64,000 nucleotides of DNA from Bacteroidia bacterium (GTDB lineage: Bacteria > Bacteroidota > Bacteroidia > B-17B0 > Aurantibacillaceae), in NCBI GenBank assembly GCA_021740825.1, contig JAIOZA010000002.1, positions 62,001 through 126,000 of the forward strand, in the 5' to 3' direction. Shown piece by piece: positions 53,878-64,000 of the stretch. The notes under the pieces are model-generated. The model was given only the letters and a program-made list of their open reading frames with translations. It searched no databases and was not told where the DNA came from. Made by a program: the position numbers and the translations under genes. Positions within the stretch are counted from its first letter, which is position 1, and the number at the start of each line of letters is the position of its first letter.

Positions 53878-54114
53878 TTAAGCTAAAATTCCGCCTTCTA
53901 CAGCTTCTTTTAAACAAGCAAAAATTCCTTTTTTATTAATATTTTTTATAGCTGATGTAGATACGCGTAAAACAACCCATTCACCAGTTTCAGGAACAAA
54001 AAACTTTTTAGTTTTTAAGTTTACTTTAAACTGACGACGGCTTTTAGCGTTCGAGAAAGAAACATTATTTCCTTTCATCGCTTTTTTACCTGTTAATTGA
54101 CAAATACGTGACAT
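53878..54114 (-). CDS. rpmB: 50S ribosomal protein L28
   Basis: MSRICQLTGKKAMKGNNVSFSNAKSRRQFKVNL. Confidence 0.97.
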   Translation of the reverse strand: MSRICQLTGKKAMKGNNVSFSNAKSRRQFKVNLKTKKFFVPETGEWVVLRVSTSAIKNINKKGIFACLKEAVEGGILA

Positions 54115-54240
54115 ATTGTATAATCTTTAAATGTTATCCCTTAAAATAGGGACGCAAATATAGTATTTCTTTTTTAACCTACAAAAAATAGTAGGTTTTT
54201 TTCAAAAAATAATATACTTGCATCACTTTTTTTTATTTTA

Positions 54241-54297
54241 CCCCGCTAATCTCGCAGATTTCGCTGAATTTAATCTGCAAAATCTGCGTTATCTGCT
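54241..54297. repeat. AATCTGCG-word intergenic repeat
   Basis: CGCAGATT(54253-54260) inverted with AATCTGCG(54281-54288); further AATCTGC at 54272-54278 and ATCTGC at 54291-54296. Confidence 0.6.
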
Positions 54298-54308
54298 GGA
54301 AATTATTA

Positions 54309-56261
54309 TTATTTAGTAAAACGCTTTCTACGTTCTGCTCCTTCGCGGTTTCCGCTAAAAGATCTTTCTCCACTTGGTTTGTCAAATGAGCGACGCTCTC
54401 CGCCACCATTGCCACCTTCGCGGTTAAATGGTTTACGTTCTCCACCTTCTTTGTTTCCACCATAAGATGAACGACGTTCGCCACCACCAGAGTAAGAACG
54501 GCTTTCGCCACCTCCGTAAGTTTTGCGTTCTCCGCCACCATAAGATTTACGTTCTCCACCACCTTCGCGATTTCCACCGTATGAGCGACGTTCTCCGCCG
54601 CCACCGCCACCGTAAGAACGGCGACCGTCTTCTCTTGATCCACCACCGTAAGAACGTTTTTCACCGTATCCGCCAGAAGGTTTTGCTTTAGAAACTTCAA
54701 AAGAAATAACACGAGCATTAAACTCAATTCCTTTTTTGTTTAAAGCTAAGAACTCATCCACATGTTTGTTTTCTGTTTCAAAGAAAGAGAATGAATTTTT
54801 AACATCTACATTGAAAATAACACGAGCATTGATACCAGAAATCTCCACTAAGAAATCTTTGATAGAATTACGGTTAAATCCATCTAATTCGCCCATATTC
54901 ATGAAGAAACGAGTTGTTTTACCATTGTTTCCATCATTACCAATGTTTAAATCTTGCGAATTTTGGTAGTATGCATAAAAACGATTAAACTCTTCAGAAA
55001 TAAAACGTTTAATCAATTCTTCTTTCGATAAATCTTTTAATTCATCATAAATTTTTGGAAGGTAAGTTTCGATTTCATCGTCTTTTACCTCTACATTATG
55101 TAATTTATGTACTAAATGAAATAATTGTTTTTCGCAAACTGCAACGCCATCTGGCACATCCGCTTTAGTGAATGTATTTTGAATAATACGTTCGATATCA
55201 CGAATTTTATTTACTTCACGAGGAGTAACGATTGCAATAGCGATACCTGTTTTACCAGCTCTACCAGTACGACCCGAACGGTGCGTGTAGTTTTCTGCTT
55301 CTTCAGGTAAATTATAGTTAATTACGTGAGTTACATTATTAACATCAATACCACGAGCAGCTACATCTGTAGCAACTAACATTTGCAAAGTATGGCTACG
55401 GAAACGTTTCATTACTAAATCACGTTGTGCTTGAGATAAATCGCCATGTAATGCATCCGCATTATAACCATCTTTAATTAATTGATCAGCTACATCTTGA
55501 GTTTCTGCTTTTGTACGACAAAAAACAATACCAAATATATCTGGGTAAAAATCTGCAATACGTTTTAACGCAGCGTAACGATCACGTTGATTTACAGTGT
55601 AGTAAATATGTTGAATGTTTTCAGCACCTTGATTCTTTTTACCTACAGAAATTTCTAAAGGAGATTCCATGTATTTACTTGCAATACGCTCAACTTCTCG
55701 AGGCATTGTAGCAGAGAATAACCATGTATTTTTTGTTGGAGGTGTGTTACTTAAAATTTGATCTAAATCATCTTTAAAGCCCATGTTTAACATCTCATCA
55801 GCTTCATCTAATACAACTACATCTACATGAGATAAATCAATTGCTTTACGCTCAATTAAGTCGATTAAACGACCTGGAGTTGCAACAATTACTTGAGAAC
55901 CAGCTTTTATGTCGCGGATTTGCGCCATGATTGGTGCACCACCGTAAACAGCGGTTACTCTTAAACCATTAAGGAATTTTGAATAGTTAATTAAATCTTT
56001 ACTTATTTGAACACATAACTCACGAGTTGGTGCTAAAATTAAAGACTGTGTGAAGCGAGAGTTTAAATCTAACTTCATTAATAAAGGCAGGCCAAATGCT
56101 GCCGTTTTTCCTGTTCCTGTTTGTGCAAGGGCTACCATGTCGGTAGATTTATCCTTCAACTGAGGAATAGTTTGTTCTTGGATAGGCGTAGGATTTTCGA
56201 AGCCCATCTCGGTCACGGCTTTTAGGAGCATTGGCTCCAAGCCTAATTCTTGAAATGTCAT
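54309..56261 (-). CDS. DEAD-box RNA helicase with RGG/YGGG-rich C-terminal tail
   Basis: Q-motif, AQTGTGKTAAFGLP, VLDEADEML, SATMP, HRSGRTGRAGKTG; tail GGGERRSYGGNREGGGERKSYGGGE. Confidence 0.95.
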   Translation of the reverse strand: MTFQELGLEPMLLKAVTEMGFENPTPIQEQTIPQLKDKSTDMVALAQTGTGKTAAFGLPLLMKLDLNSRFTQSLILAPTRELCVQISKDLINYSKFLNGLRVTAVYGGAPIMAQIRDIKAGSQVIVATPGRLIDLIERKAIDLSHVDVVVLDEADEMLNMGFKDDLDQILSNTPPTKNTWLFSATMPREVERIASKYMESPLEISVGKKNQGAENIQHIYYTVNQRDRYAALKRIADFYPDIFGIVFCRTKAETQDVADQLIKDGYNADALHGDLSQAQRDLVMKRFRSHTLQMLVATDVAARGIDVNNVTHVINYNLPEEAENYTHRSGRTGRAGKTGIAIAIVTPREVNKIRDIERIIQNTFTKADVPDGVAVCEKQLFHLVHKLHNVEVKDDEIETYLPKIYDELKDLSKEELIKRFISEEFNRFYAYYQNSQDLNIGNDGNNGKTTRFFMNMGELDGFNRNSIKDFLVEISGINARVIFNVDVKNSFSFFETENKHVDEFLALNKKGIEFNARVISFEVSKAKPSGGYGEKRSYGGGSREDGRRSYGGGGGGERRSYGGNREGGGERKSYGGGERKTYGGGESRSYSGGGERRSSYGGNKEGGERKPFNREGGNGGGERRSFDKPSGERSFSGNREGAERRKRFTK

Positions 56262-56299
56262 TTGTTTTTGTTTAAATTATTATTACTAGCTGCTAACTA

Positions 56300-56383
56300 A
56301 GATTTAATTTCCGCAGTAGCTGTGAACATTTTATAGCCCGACGTAGGCGCGTTCACAATGTATTGGATGCAAATATTAAATCT
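56300..56383 (-). promoter_or_regulatory. Candidate structured 5' leader of the DEAD-box helicase gene
   Basis: Nested inverted repeats: AGATTTAAT(56300-56308)/ATTAAATCT(56375-56383) enclosing TGTGAAC(56321-56327)/GTTCACA(56351-56357), upstream of the start at 56261. Confidence 0.45.
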
Positions 56384-56541
56384 AATTGCGTGACAAAGGT
56401 ATTACTATTTTAGTTAATAACAAAATATTAACATTTTTTTATTTTCTATGGTGGATGAAATATAGCTACTTAATTTTTTTGAATTATTTTTGATGAAGTT
56501 AAACTATACTTAATTAGAATTTGTTACACATTTACTAAGAA

Positions 56542-57210
56542 ATGCTATATTTAAAAAAACAATATTATATTTTTATACCATTAATTTGCATCATACAATT
56601 AAATGGTGTAGCTCAAAATTATTCATATAAACAAGCTATGAATAATCAATTGTCTGCTTTTAAAACAGCAAAGGGAATAAATGATATTCAAAAATTAGCT
56701 GATGCATTTTCTTCTATTGCAATAACCGAAAAAAAAGAATGGTTACCTTATTATTATGCAAGTTTATGCAATGTTTTAGTGGCATTTGAAAAAAAAGAAT
56801 CAGAGATTGATGTGTTTTGCGATAAAGCAGAGCGTTTAGTCAAAAAGGCTGATTCACTCGAATCCTATAATTCAGAAATCTCCGTTTTAAAATCAATGAT
56901 TTGTGCTGCAAGGATTGCTGTAAATGAAAATTTGAGAACATTAAAATATGGAAGTCAATCTGTTAAATATGCAAATGAAGCTGTTAAATTAAATGCTAAT
57001 AATCCAAGAGCTTATTTAGTAAAAGCTCAAAATGTTTTTCACATGCCAGAAATATTTGGAGGTGGAGCTAAAAACGCAAAGCCTATACTAGAATTAGCAC
57101 TTGAAAAAGAAAAACAATTTAAAACGCAAACTACCTTTCATCCTAATTGGTCTAAAACCGAAATTGAAAATGAAATAAAGAAGGTAAATAAATCTCTGCT
57201 AAAAAAATAA
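56542..57210 (+). CDS. Hypothetical secreted TPR-like protein
   Basis: Signal peptide; helical repeat pattern (SVKYANEAVKLNANNPRAYLVKAQN). Confidence 0.65.
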   Translation: MLYLKKQYYIFIPLICIIQLNGVAQNYSYKQAMNNQLSAFKTAKGINDIQKLADAFSSIAITEKKEWLPYYYASLCNVLVAFEKKESEIDVFCDKAERLVKKADSLESYNSEISVLKSMICAARIAVNENLRTLKYGSQSVKYANEAVKLNANNPRAYLVKAQNVFHMPEIFGGGAKNAKPILELALEKEKQFKTQTTFHPNWSKTEIENEIKKVNKSLLKK

Positions 57211-57334
57211 AAGTTACTAAGTTTTATTTTCGCGAAAATTAATTACTCTAAACTAATTTTATTAACTAATTACTTTATAAGGTTGTTTTTTATTAAATTT
57301 CTAGTCTTTAACAGGTATTTTTAATTCTTCCAAA

Positions 57335-60193
57335 ATGATCCCATTTTTACAATACATTGCACAATACATTTTTGATCATCACGAAAATGAAACCGAGCAT
57401 TTATGTATTGTATTACCTAACAAACGAGGCGCTTTATATCTAAAACAGCATTTGGCTAAGGTTTTTCAAAAAACTATTTGGTTACCAACTATTATAAGTG
57501 CCGAAGAATTAGTAGCCGAACTGTCTGGATTGCAACAAGCGGATAGTATTGATTTAATTTGTGATTTATATCAAGTTTATACTTCTATTTTAAAAGAAAA
57601 AGCCGAACCTTTTGATGCTTTCGCAAAATGGGGAACGTTAATGTTGCAGGATTTTAATGAAGCCGATCGTTATTTAGTAGATACAAATTCATTATATCAA
57701 AATTTAAAAGAAATAAAAGAGATTGAAAACTGGAGTTTAAGTGTAGATAATTTAACTAATACTCAACAAGATTATATTGATTTTATGTTTCAAATGGGAA
57801 CTATTTACCATGAGTTCACAAAATTATTACTTCAAAAAAAACAAGCCTATCAGGGTTTAATGTATCGTAAATCAGTGGAAGGTTATAAGAATTCCGCTTA
57901 CATCAATCAATTCAATAAAATTTTAATTTGTGGTTTTAATGCCTTAAATAAAGCGGAGACTATTATTTTTTCGGAGTTGGTAAAAGATAAAAAAGCAAGG
58001 ATTATTTGGGATGCTGATAAATATTATGTTGAAAATGACACTTATGAAGCCGGATTATTTTTGCGAAAAAACTGTAGTAATAATTGGTTAGATACTAAAA
58101 CAAACATTGGTAATTACTTTAACGAAATCCCAAAACACATTGACATAGTTGCAGTTCCTAAACAAATGGGGCAAGCACAGGTGGTTGCTCATCAGCTACA
58201 CCAATGGATTAAACAAGGTAAATCGCTTAATAAAACAGCTGTTGTGTTAGCAGACGAAAGTTTATTATTCCCAATTTTAAACCAATTGCCAAAGGAAGTT
58301 GAGCATGTAAATATTACAATGGAATACCCGTTGCGGCTGTCTCCTATTTATGATTTAATTGATAATTTAATTAGTCTGCATCAGTCCACCCAAAAAGCTG
58401 GTGCTTCAAGTAGTTTTTATTTTTCTGATGTTTTTAAAATTTTGCAAAATTCTTTATTTAAAAAATATTATAAATCATTTGACCCAACTATAAATTTGCA
58501 AGTTATTATTCAAAAAATAATTGATAAAAATTATGTTTGGTTAAACAGTAAAGTGCTTGCTGAATTATTTTTAGACAATTATAAATACATTGCAAATTTA
58601 TTTAATTCCTGGTCAAATTCTTCTTACGGAATTTCGGCCATGTCTCAAATCATTTCTGTATTTAACTCATCCGATAATGAAGCGTTGCAATTGTCATCAA
58701 CAGAAAAAGAATATTTGCATGTATTTACAAAATATTTTAACCGCCTTCAATCTTTAATACAAACACATAATTATTTAGATTCATTATTAACTTTAAAAAG
58801 TTTATATAAACAAATTATTGGCTCTGCTTCAGTTCCTTTTATTGGTGAGCCTTTACAAGGATTACAAATTATGGGAGTGTTAGAAACGCGAACGCTTGAT
58901 TTTGAAAATATTATTTTATTAGGTGTTAACGAAGGGGTTTTACCTTCGGGTAAAGCGGCTAATTCATTTATTCCAAATGATTTAAAACGTTATCACGGTA
59001 TGCCTTTATATGGCGATAAAGATGCTGTTTATGCGTATCATTTTTATAGAATTTTGCAACGCGCTTCTAACGTTTTAATTACTTATAATACCGAACATAG
59101 TGTGTTGGGTTCAGGCGAAAAAAGTAGATTTATTACTCAACTACAATTCGAATTAAAAAAGTACAATCAACAGCATACTATAACAGAGCAGATGTTAAGT
59201 GGTGGCGCCTTATCTGCCAGTAATCGTAATGTTATTTCTATTTCAAAAACCGAATTAAATTTAGCTCCTATTATAAAAAAACTCACTACAAATAGTCAAT
59301 ATGATGGCTTAAGTCCTTCGGCCTTAATTAGCTATAAAGATTGTGCCTTACGTTTCTTTTTTAGATATGGAGCTGGTATTAAAGAAACCGAGGATGTTGA
59401 AGAAAGTGCCGAAGCTAATACACAAGGCTCTATTTTACACGAGAGTTTAGAGATGTTGTATAAGCCATTTATTGGAAGGGTTTTAACGGAAGAAAATATT
59501 AAAGAGTGTCTTTCTAAAACGGAAGAGTGTGTTAGTCTTATTTTTCAAAATTATTTTAGTCAACGAGAAAGCCAATTTGGAAAAAACTTTTTGCAACAAA
59601 AAGTTTTATATGAATACGTGAATAAATTATTGCGAAATGATTTAAAATTGATTCAAAATTCAAAAAAAACAAATGAATTATTAAGTTTAATTGATTTAGA
59701 AAAAACACTTTCGGCTTCATTAACTATTGATATTAATGGCGTTGAAACATTGGTTTATTTAAAAGGTTCGGCTGATAGAATTGATAAATTAGGTAATAAT
59801 ATTAGAGTTATAGATTATAAATCGTCTGTTAAAACAGATGATAAATTTAAGTTTACAAACTTTGAAGATTTGTTTAAAGACAGTAAATACAATAAAATGT
59901 TACAGCTATTTATGTATTCTTGGTTAGTGGTTAAAAACAAATTAGCAAAACCTGAAGAATTGCAACCTTGTATTATACCATTTAAAAAGTTTGAAGAACA
60001 ACCAAAATTTATATTAGAAGATGTAAAAGGTGGAGGTATTTTAAACTTTACGTCAGAATTATTAGATGAGTTTGAAAGCTATTTGAAATTAGAGATTTCG
60101 CAAATAATCTCTATCACAACAAAATTTAATCAAACGGAAGACGAAGTCAAATGCGAATACTGCTCCTATGCAAGTATTTGCAATGTAAAATAA
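57335..60193 (+). CDS. PD-(D/E)XK nuclease family protein (AddB-like)
   Basis: LQIMGVLETRTLDFENIILLGVNEGVLP, C-terminal SPSALISYKDCALRFFFRY, GSILHESLE, IRVIDYKSS, and Fe-S-like CEYCSYASIC. Confidence 0.88.
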   Translation: MIPFLQYIAQYIFDHHENETEHLCIVLPNKRGALYLKQHLAKVFQKTIWLPTIISAEELVAELSGLQQADSIDLICDLYQVYTSILKEKAEPFDAFAKWGTLMLQDFNEADRYLVDTNSLYQNLKEIKEIENWSLSVDNLTNTQQDYIDFMFQMGTIYHEFTKLLLQKKQAYQGLMYRKSVEGYKNSAYINQFNKILICGFNALNKAETIIFSELVKDKKARIIWDADKYYVENDTYEAGLFLRKNCSNNWLDTKTNIGNYFNEIPKHIDIVAVPKQMGQAQVVAHQLHQWIKQGKSLNKTAVVLADESLLFPILNQLPKEVEHVNITMEYPLRLSPIYDLIDNLISLHQSTQKAGASSSFYFSDVFKILQNSLFKKYYKSFDPTINLQVIIQKIIDKNYVWLNSKVLAELFLDNYKYIANLFNSWSNSSYGISAMSQIISVFNSSDNEALQLSSTEKEYLHVFTKYFNRLQSLIQTHNYLDSLLTLKSLYKQIIGSASVPFIGEPLQGLQIMGVLETRTLDFENIILLGVNEGVLPSGKAANSFIPNDLKRYHGMPLYGDKDAVYAYHFYRILQRASNVLITYNTEHSVLGSGEKSRFITQLQFELKKYNQQHTITEQMLSGGALSASNRNVISISKTELNLAPIIKKLTTNSQYDGLSPSALISYKDCALRFFFRYGAGIKETEDVEESAEANTQGSILHESLEMLYKPFIGRVLTEENIKECLSKTEECVSLIFQNYFSQRESQFGKNFLQQKVLYEYVNKLLRNDLKLIQNSKKTNELLSLIDLEKTLSASLTIDINGVETLVYLKGSADRIDKLGNNIRVIDYKSSVKTDDKFKFTNFEDLFKDSKYNKMLQLFMYSWLVVKNKLAKPEELQPCIIPFKKFEEQPKFILEDVKGGGILNFTSELLDEFESYLKLEISQIISITTKFNQTEDEVKCEYCSYASICNVK

Positions 60194-60194
60194 T

Positions 60195-61118
60195 TTAAAA
60201 CTTAGATCGAATTACCTTAGTTTTTGACCTTCTCAATTTATTGAAGAAATTATTTCCGTAACGTCCTCTATAAAAACTAGATTTACCTCGTATTACATAA
60301 CTATAACTTACACTCATGGTCATATAAGAATCTTTATGTGTAGGATCACCACGCTTATTAAGCGGATTGTCAATGGGATCATACATAAAATTCTTAACAA
60401 AGGCAGGATCAATATTTGTTAATTCTCCAGTACGCGTTGCCAATGCAGCAGCCTCAGGACTCTGAGTTGAAGGATCTACATAAGTTCCGCTAATATCATC
60501 TAAATAATCCGTAAAAGTTGTTCTATAATTAAGTTCATAACCAATACGATGCTTTTTACGAAACGTGAAATAAAAGCCAACACCCGCAGGTATATTAATT
60601 CCAATAGGAGAATACCTTACTCCCTCTGTTTGTAAAGGTCTCAGTTTAACATAAGATCCGTCAACATATGCTTTTGGATTTGTATAAAACATGCCCAAAC
60701 CTCCAAAAAAATAAGCTCTAAAACCAACTTTATTTCTATAAGTATTTCCTACGTCGTTGTCTTCAAAAAAGAAAACCTGACCAGTAGCTGCTAAATCAAA
60801 CATATCATTCCTGAAATTTAGATTTCGAGCATTTCTTGCTGGGTTACTTGATAATTTATCATCACCCGCGATACGTAAATAATCTAACGCTACTTTCACT
60901 GATAATTTTGGATTAACTTTGTACCTTGCAAAACCACCAACATTTAAGCGTGTTTTAGCGAATTTCATATCTGCAACAAAATCGCGTCGAGTTTTTTCTT
61001 TACCACCAATATCTCCTAAATAGTTAGAAGCGCCAAGTGAAAAACCATAATCCCATAGCCATTGTGCCTCAGCAACTGATGAAGTAAATAGAACAATAAA
61101 AATAAAAATGTATTTCAT
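60195..61118 (-). CDS. DUF6089-like outer-membrane protein
   Basis: WLWDYGFSLGASNYLGDIGGKEKTRRDFVADMKFAKTRLNVGGFARYKVNPKLSVKVALDYLRIAGDD pattern; signal peptide. Confidence 0.8.
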   Translation of the reverse strand: MKYIFIFIVLFTSSVAEAQWLWDYGFSLGASNYLGDIGGKEKTRRDFVADMKFAKTRLNVGGFARYKVNPKLSVKVALDYLRIAGDDKLSSNPARNARNLNFRNDMFDLAATGQVFFFEDNDVGNTYRNKVGFRAYFFGGLGMFYTNPKAYVDGSYVKLRPLQTEGVRYSPIGINIPAGVGFYFTFRKKHRIGYELNYRTTFTDYLDDISGTYVDPSTQSPEAAALATRTGELTNIDPAFVKNFMYDPIDNPLNKRGDPTHKDSYMTMSVSYSYVIRGKSSFYRGRYGNNFFNKLRRSKTKVIRSKF

Positions 61119-61185
61119 TTAATAATGATAAAATTAATAGACAAAAATAATAAAATCTTTAACTTTAGCCAAAATAATATTACAA

Positions 61186-62130
61186 ATGAAAACAATTAAT
61201 CAGTTATTTAATATTAAATATCCGATAGTACAGGGAGGTATGATTTGGTGCAGCGGATGGGAACTTGCTTCAGCTGTTTCAGATGCTGGCGGATTAGGAT
61301 TAATTGGTTCGGGATCAATGTATCCAGAAATACTAAGGGAACAAATAATAAAGTGTAAAAAGGCCACAAATAAGCCGTTTGGCGTTAATATTCCTTTGCT
61401 ATATCCAAATATTGAAGAACATATACAAATTGTCATAGACGAAGGCGTCAAAATTGTGTTTACATCTGCCGGAAATCCGAAAACATGGACTAAGCATTTA
61501 AAAGACAATGGTATAACAGTAGTTCATGTGGTATCAAATGTTAAATTTGCTCTAAAATGCGAAGAAGCAGGTGTTGATGCAATAGTTGCAGAAGGATTTG
61601 AGGCAGGCGGACATAATGGAAGAGAAGAAACTACGACTTTAGTTTTATTACCACTTGTTAAAAAGTCAATTACTATTCCGTTAATTGCAGCTGGAGGAAT
61701 TAGTTCTGGAAAGGCTATTGCCGCAGCGTTTGCATTAGGAGCAAATGGTGTTCAAATTGGAAGTCGATTTGTTTGTTCAAATGAATCGTCGGCTCATAGT
61801 AATTTTAAAAATGCTATTATTGATTCAAAAGAAGGAGATACTCAGTTATCGTTAAAACAATTAACTCCTGTAAGATTATTAAAAAACTCCTTTTATAACC
61901 AAGTAACTGAACTTGAAAAAAAATGTGCTTCAATTGAAGAGTTATCTGCCCTGTTAGGTCGTGGAAGAGCAAAAAAAGGAATGTTTGAAGGAGATTTGAC
62001 TGAAGGCGAATTAGAAATTGGACAAGTATCAGGAGCGATGGACAAAATACAATCTGTTCAAGAAATATTTGACGAATTAATTACAGAATATAACGAAACT
62101 CTAAAATCATTAGAAAATAATTATTTCTAA
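61186..62130 (+). CDS. Nitronate monooxygenase family flavoprotein
   Basis: YPIVQGGMIWCSGWELASAVSDAGGLGLIGSG, AEGFEAGGHNGRE, LIAAGGISSGKAIAAAFALGANGVQIGSRF. Confidence 0.92.
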   Translation: MKTINQLFNIKYPIVQGGMIWCSGWELASAVSDAGGLGLIGSGSMYPEILREQIIKCKKATNKPFGVNIPLLYPNIEEHIQIVIDEGVKIVFTSAGNPKTWTKHLKDNGITVVHVVSNVKFALKCEEAGVDAIVAEGFEAGGHNGREETTTLVLLPLVKKSITIPLIAAGGISSGKAIAAAFALGANGVQIGSRFVCSNESSAHSNFKNAIIDSKEGDTQLSLKQLTPVRLLKNSFYNQVTELEKKCASIEELSALLGRGRAKKGMFEGDLTEGELEIGQVSGAMDKIQSVQEIFDELITEYNETLKSLENNYF

Positions 62131-62363
62131 TTTTTTTATACTGCAAAATTAGTCTACACTAAATTACATATGTATGCTTGCTATTTGCTTAATCAATCAT
62201 ACTCTTTAGCAAAACAATCAAAATATAAAGAAATACAAATTTCCTAATTTTATAAACTAGGTCTTTATTAACTCAATGTGAAGAGTTTGGGCATTTCCAG
62301 ACTTCACTTGAAGTTTAATAAAAATCATAAAAAATCAGTATTTTTGAGTTAGAATAAGCCAAT

Positions 62364-63269
62364 ATGTCAATCAAAGTAAATAATATCACAAAAATATACG
62401 GAACTCAAAAAGCGTTAAACAATGTTTCTTTTGAAATTGGTACCAATGAAATTGTAGGATTTTTAGGGCCAAATGGTGCGGGAAAAAGTACCATGATGAA
62501 AATTCTTACTTGTTATATTCCACCAACCGAAGGATTTGCAACCGTTTGTGGTTTTAACACCAACGACCAAAGTATTGAAGTACGTAAACAAGTTGGCTAT
62601 TTACCGGAGCATAATCCATTGTATTTGGATATGTATGTAAAAGAATTCTTGCAATTTATTGGCGGATTATATAAAATAAAAAACGCCAAAGAACGCGTTA
62701 AAGAAATGATTGACGCTACTGGTTTGCAGTTAGAACAAAATAAAAAAATTGGTGCATTATCAAAAGGCTATAGGCAACGGGTTGGTTTAGCTCAGGCCAT
62801 GATTCATGACCCAAAAGTATTAATTATGGATGAGCCAACTACTGGTTTAGACCCAAATCAATTGGAAGAGATTCGTAGCCTTATCAAAAAACTAGGGAAA
62901 CAAAAAACTGTAATGCTTAGTACGCATATTATGCAGGAAGTAGAAGCTGTGTGTGATAGAGTTATAATTATTAATAAAGGGGAAATTGTAGCCAACGATA
63001 CTACACAAACCCTCCAACAAAATACAACCAAACAAATTATTACGGTAGAGTTTGACAAAGAGGTTTCCTTTAATACACTTAAATCTATTAATGGTGTAGA
63101 AGATGCCATTTTAATAGAAGGAAAAACTTGGAAGATAATTTCTGATTTAGAAAAAGATGTTCGTAAGGAATTATTTAATTACGCAGTTAAACATAATATT
63201 GGAATATTGACTCTTAATAAAGAAGAACAAAAATTAGAAGATGTTTTTAAAGCATTGACTAAAAAATAA
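62364..63269 (+). CDS. gldA: Gliding-motility-type ABC transporter ATP-binding protein GldA
   Basis: GFLGPNGAGKSTMMKIL, LSKGYRQRVGLAQAMIHDPKVLIMDEPTTGLDPNQLEEIR. Confidence 0.88.
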   Translation: MSIKVNNITKIYGTQKALNNVSFEIGTNEIVGFLGPNGAGKSTMMKILTCYIPPTEGFATVCGFNTNDQSIEVRKQVGYLPEHNPLYLDMYVKEFLQFIGGLYKIKNAKERVKEMIDATGLQLEQNKKIGALSKGYRQRVGLAQAMIHDPKVLIMDEPTTGLDPNQLEEIRSLIKKLGKQKTVMLSTHIMQEVEAVCDRVIIINKGEIVANDTTQTLQQNTTKQIITVEFDKEVSFNTLKSINGVEDAILIEGKTWKIISDLEKDVRKELFNYAVKHNIGILTLNKEEQKLEDVFKALTKK

Positions 63270-64000
63270 ATGCAAAATAAAAATTATAACATCTATTCTG
63301 CTGGTAAATTTATTACCACTAATCATATTCTTGAAATAGTAAATCCATTTGATCAATCGTTAGTAGCAACAACCTATTTAGCGGATAATATTATTTTAGA
63401 TGAAGCTATCGAAAAAGCTTTATCTGTAAAAGATGAACTAAGTAATTTATCTTCACAAAAAAAACATGATATCCTAAAGCAAATTTCTAACGAGATTTTT
63501 GCGAACAGAAATTATTTAGCAAACATATTAAGTATAGAAAGTGCGAAGCCATTAAAATATGCATTAGCAGAAATAGATCGTTCGGCACACACTTTTTTAA
63601 TTGCAGCTGAAGAAAGCAAAAAAAATTCAACAGAAAACTTAGTATTAGAAAGAATTTCAGGTGCTGAAAAAAGAGAGGGCATTATTCATTATTTCCCAAT
63701 TGGATTAATTGCTGGTATTGCTCCATTTAATTTTCCGATGAATTTAGCTGTACATAAAATTGCACCCGCCATTGCAAGTGGTTGTCCAATTATTTTAAAA
63801 CCAGCAAGTCGTACACCATTATCTTGTTTGGAGTTAGCAAAAATTATTGATAAAACAGAACTACCAAAAGGAGCTATTTCTATTTTACCAATGGATAGAG
63901 AAACCGGTAATTTACTGGTAACCGATGAGCGCTTTAAATTATTAAGTTTTACGGGCTCACCAGACGTTGGCTGGAAAATGAAAAGCAAAAGCGGCAAAAA
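63270..64000 (+). CDS. Aldehyde dehydrogenase family protein, 5' part (runs off window)
   Basis: ATG at 63270 follows the gldA stop; FPIGLIAGIAPFNFPMNLAVHKIAPAIASGCPIILKPASRTPLSCLEL, LLSFTGSPDVGWKMK. Confidence 0.9.
   Translation, partial: MQNKNYNIYSAGKFITTNHILEIVNPFDQSLVATTYLADNIILDEAIEKALSVKDELSNLSSQKKHDILKQISNEIFANRNYLANILSIESAKPLKYALAEIDRSAHTFLIAAEESKKNSTENLVLERISGAEKREGIIHYFPIGLIAGIAPFNFPMNLAVHKIAPAIASGCPIILKPASRTPLSCLELAKIIDKTELPKGAISILPMDRETGNLLVTDERFKLLSFTGSPDVGWKMKSKSGK

Noticed and set aside
54233-54727. 164-aa ORF on the minus strand (MSLMLVLFLLKFLKQ...)
   Set aside because: Alternate frame of the helicase's repetitive C-terminal tail; composition is a by-product of the GGx codon periodicity.

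Overview
Ordinary-looking chromosome segment of a low-GC Bacteroidota bacterium; the T9SS sorting domains, gliding genes gldA/gldB and bat operon all point to that phylum. No rRNA, tRNA, CRISPR array or recognisable transposase was seen. Most of the window is housekeeping: purC, cystathionine beta-synthase, cmk, Sua5-type synthase, pheT, rimO, der, ligA, rocD, the moxR/bat operon, tex, nadE, eno, nadK, proline dehydrogenase, the L28-L33-DUF4295 cluster, a DEAD-box helicase, an AddB-like nuclease and gldA. The accessory-looking part is 15.0-18.6 kb, between rimO and der. It holds a DUF559 endonuclease-like gene convergent with a 913-aa protein combining an Mrr-like nuclease region, an SF2 helicase and four C-terminal repeats of about 60 aa ending in DWLG-like motifs, a candidate defence effector. 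The second theme is a set of hairpin and inverted-repeat elements: paired GC-rich hairpins at the DUF559 3' end, a double hairpin with compensatory changes near 40.0 kb, a 130-bp element with perfect 12-bp terminal repeats near 9.7 kb and a possible second copy that may supply the batC start codon. Distinct repeats occupy most gene junctions of the bat operon. Two short genes absent from the ORF track were found: a 46-aa lipoprotein and a DUF4295 protein.
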